A stretch of DNA of 64,000 nt, taken from the NCBI RefSeq assembly GCF_000023865.1, contig NC_013159.1:2816001-2880000 (forward strand). The letters are read 5' to 3'. A model generated the notes under the pieces. The model did no database searches. It was not told the DNA's origin and was given only the letters and a program-made list of their open reading frames with translations. Source of the DNA: Saccharomonospora viridis DSM 43017. Its GTDB lineage: Bacteria; Actinomycetota; Actinomycetes; Mycobacteriales; Pseudonocardiaceae. Position numbers and translations under genes: made by a program. Below, piece by piece: positions 62,579 to 64,000 of the stretch; the stretch's first letter is position 1, and every line of letters starts with the position of its first letter.

Positions 62579-64000
62579 TCACCCGTAGAGTTCGCGGATC
62601 CTGCCTTTGAGAAGCTTGCCCGAACCGGTGGTCGGCAGGGAGTCGACGAACTGGAAGTGCCGGGGCACCTTGTACGAGGCCAACCTCTCCCTCAGATAGG
62701 CGACGATCTCGTCGACGACCAGTTCGGCCCCCTCGGACGGCACGATCACGGCTTTGCCGACCTCGCCCCATTTCTCGTCGGGGACTCCGATGACCGCACA
62801 GACATCGATTCCGCCGTAGCCGTAGAGTTCGTTCTCCACCTCGGCGGGGTAGATGTTCTCCCCACCGGAGATGATCACGTCCTTGATCCGGTCGACGAGG
62901 TAGAGATAGCCGTCGTCGTCCACAGTGGCCACATCACCCGAGCGGAACCAGCCGTCCCGCACCGCCCGGGAGGTCTCCTCCGGCTTCCCCCAATAACCCC
63001 GCATCACGTTGGGGCCGCTGACCACGACCTCGCCCCGCTGTCCCGGTTCGACCTCCTCGCCGTTCCCGTCGACGACCCGGACGTCGGTGAAGAACGACGG
63101 CACACCGGCCGAACCGATCTTCGTCTCGGCGTGTTCCCGATCGAGGATGGTGACCCCGGGCGCCGCTTCGGTCATCCCGTAGCCCTGGACGAAGCTCAAC
63201 CCCCGGTCGAGATAGCGTCGAATGGTCTCGGTGGGCACGGGTGCCCCACCACAACTCAGGGTCCGGATGCTCGACAGATCCGCCGAAGGCCACCGGGGAT
63301 GGGCGGCGAGCGCGTTGAACATGGTCGGCACGCCGAACATCCCCGTCACCCGGTCCCGCTCGATCGCCTCCAACACGGCCCCGGGGTCGAACGTCTCCTG
63401 CAGGACGACGGTACCGCCCTTGAGCAGGGTCGGAAGGCAGCTCATGCCCAGCGCGGCGGCATGGAACAGCGGGGCGACCACCAGCGTGACCTCATCGTTG
63501 GTGAGTTCACTTTCGACGAGGACGTTGACGCAGTTCCAGGTGAGATTGCCATGCGTGAGCATGGCCCCCTTGGGCCTGCCGGTGCTGCCCGACGTGTACA
63601 TGATCAGGCAGACGTCGTCGAGCCCGACGGCCTCATGACCTCCGACGGTGGGAGTCGAGTCGAGCAGTTCCTCGTACCCGCGGGCCGAGCCCTCGGCACC
63701 GTCCACCACCACCAACCGCAGGTCGCGTGCCGTGGTGGTCCGGGCGACGGTGTCCCCGTGCTCACCGGTGTAGACGAGCACGCTCGCCCCGGAGTCGGCC
63801 AAGACGTAGTCGATCTCGGCCGCGGTCAGCCGGGCGTTGACCGGCACGAATATCGCGCCGAGCATTCCGGCGGCGAACAAACACTCCAGATACTCCGGCC
63901 GATTCGGCCCCAGATAGGCCACCCGATCACCGAATCGCACTCCGAGACGGCGTAGCCCGTCCGCCACACGGGTGACCCGGTCGTCGAGCTCGGCGTAACT
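62579..64000 (-). CDS. Acyl-CoA synthetase (FadD-like), 5' end outside window
   Basis: C-terminal 473 residues of an AMP-forming acyl-CoA synthetase, continuing past the window edge (frame open with SYAELDDRVTRVADGLRRLG, typical of residues 25-45). P-loop LIMYTSGSTGRPKGAMLTH, GYGMTEAAPG, GWFRSGDVATVDDDGYLYLVDRIKDVIISGGENIYPAEVE, and the terminal PTTGSGKLLKGRIREL lysine are complete. Probably 20-30 residues missing. Substrate unknown. Confidence 0.9.
   Translation of the reverse strand, partial: SYAELDDRVTRVADGLRRLGVRFGDRVAYLGPNRPEYLECLFAAGMLGAIFVPVNARLTAAEIDYVLADSGASVLVYTGEHGDTVARTTTARDLRLVVVDGAEGSARGYEELLDSTPTVGGHEAVGLDDVCLIMYTSGSTGRPKGAMLTHGNLTWNCVNVLVESELTNDEVTLVVAPLFHAAALGMSCLPTLLKGGTVVLQETFDPGAVLEAIERDRVTGMFGVPTMFNALAAHPRWPSADLSSIRTLSCGGAPVPTETIRRYLDRGLSFVQGYGMTEAAPGVTILDREHAETKIGSAGVPSFFTDVRVVDGNGEEVEPGQRGEVVVSGPNVMRGYWGKPEETSRAVRDGWFRSGDVATVDDDGYLYLVDRIKDVIISGGENIYPAEVENELYGYGGIDVCAVIGVPDEKWGEVGKAVIVPSEGAELVVDEIVAYLRERLASYKVPRHFQFVDSLPTTGSGKLLKGRIRELYG

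Noticed and set aside
1-64000. CRISPR array, rRNA or tRNA genes
   Set aside because: No regularly spaced repeats, no rRNA-like sequence and no cloverleaf candidate noticed by eye; a tRNAscan run would be decisive.

Overview
This window reads as chromosome of a high-GC actinobacterium, most likely a Pseudonocardiales member (Saccharomonospora/Amycolatopsis-like). Support comes from strong G/C in third codon positions, many GTG starts, ATGA/GTGA overlapping operons, an actinobacterial isorenieratene-type carotenoid cluster with split lycopene cyclase, a DUF3556 membrane protein and a paa cluster with a TetR-type PaaR. I see no rRNA, tRNA, CRISPR array or intact insertion sequence. Genus is inference only.

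Layout. 1-5.3 kb: end of a flavin-reductase/FMN-reductase/aldehyde-dehydrogenase operon, a convergent AraC regulator, a 1.3 kb gene-poor stretch and a VOC protein. 5.7-13.6 kb: LysR regulator, a betaine/choline-type ABC importer (ProX-ProV-ProW), a large type I sulfatase and its own formylglycine-generating enzyme, which look like one uptake-and-desulfation operon, closed by a strong terminator. 13.6-14.3 kb: two DUF202 membrane proteins. 15.0-23.7 kb: acyl-CoA synthetase, DUF3556 membrane protein, FAD oxidoreductase, PucR/CdaR regulator, LysR and acyl-CoA dehydrogenase, an uncharacterised acyl-CoA related set. 23.8-26 kb: small Cys-motif protein, STAS anti-sigma-factor antagonist, RibD-like reductase.

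26.4-31.1 kb is the accessory island. A membrane-anchored NACHT NTPase lies between two direct copies of a roughly 0.7 kb module. Each module carries a small secreted Cys-containing protein on the minus strand, a perfectly conserved 58-nt upstream block, and a downstream hairpin whose stem shows compensatory base changes. The two copies are damaged in different ways: one has a frameshifted body, the other has lost its start codon. A small Cys-motif protein at 30773-31135 is related to the one at 23784-24089.

31.4-39.2 kb: TspO-like membrane protein divergent from the carotenoid operon crtI-crtB-crtYc-crtYd-crtT-crtU-Rieske, predicted to make an aromatic (isorenieratene-type) carotenoid; crtE is not in the window. 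39.4-41 kb: ABC-F ATPase. 41.1-50.4 kb: phenylacetate catabolism (paaZABCDE, paaH, paaI, paaK and a paaR-like regulator) with two matching putative PaaR operators. 50.5-54.2 kb: a manganese catalase gene interrupted by one in-frame stop, a small membrane protein, and relics of a specialised-metabolite cluster (ABC exporter, glycosyltransferase, carbamoyltransferase). 54.2-64 kb: TetR/GNAT pair, an Fe(II)/2OG-type oxygenase paired with a eukaryote-like choline/carnitine acyltransferase, IclR/PobA pair for 4-hydroxybenzoate, MarR, an MFS exporter with tandem palindromic operators, and an acyl-CoA synthetase cut by the window edge.
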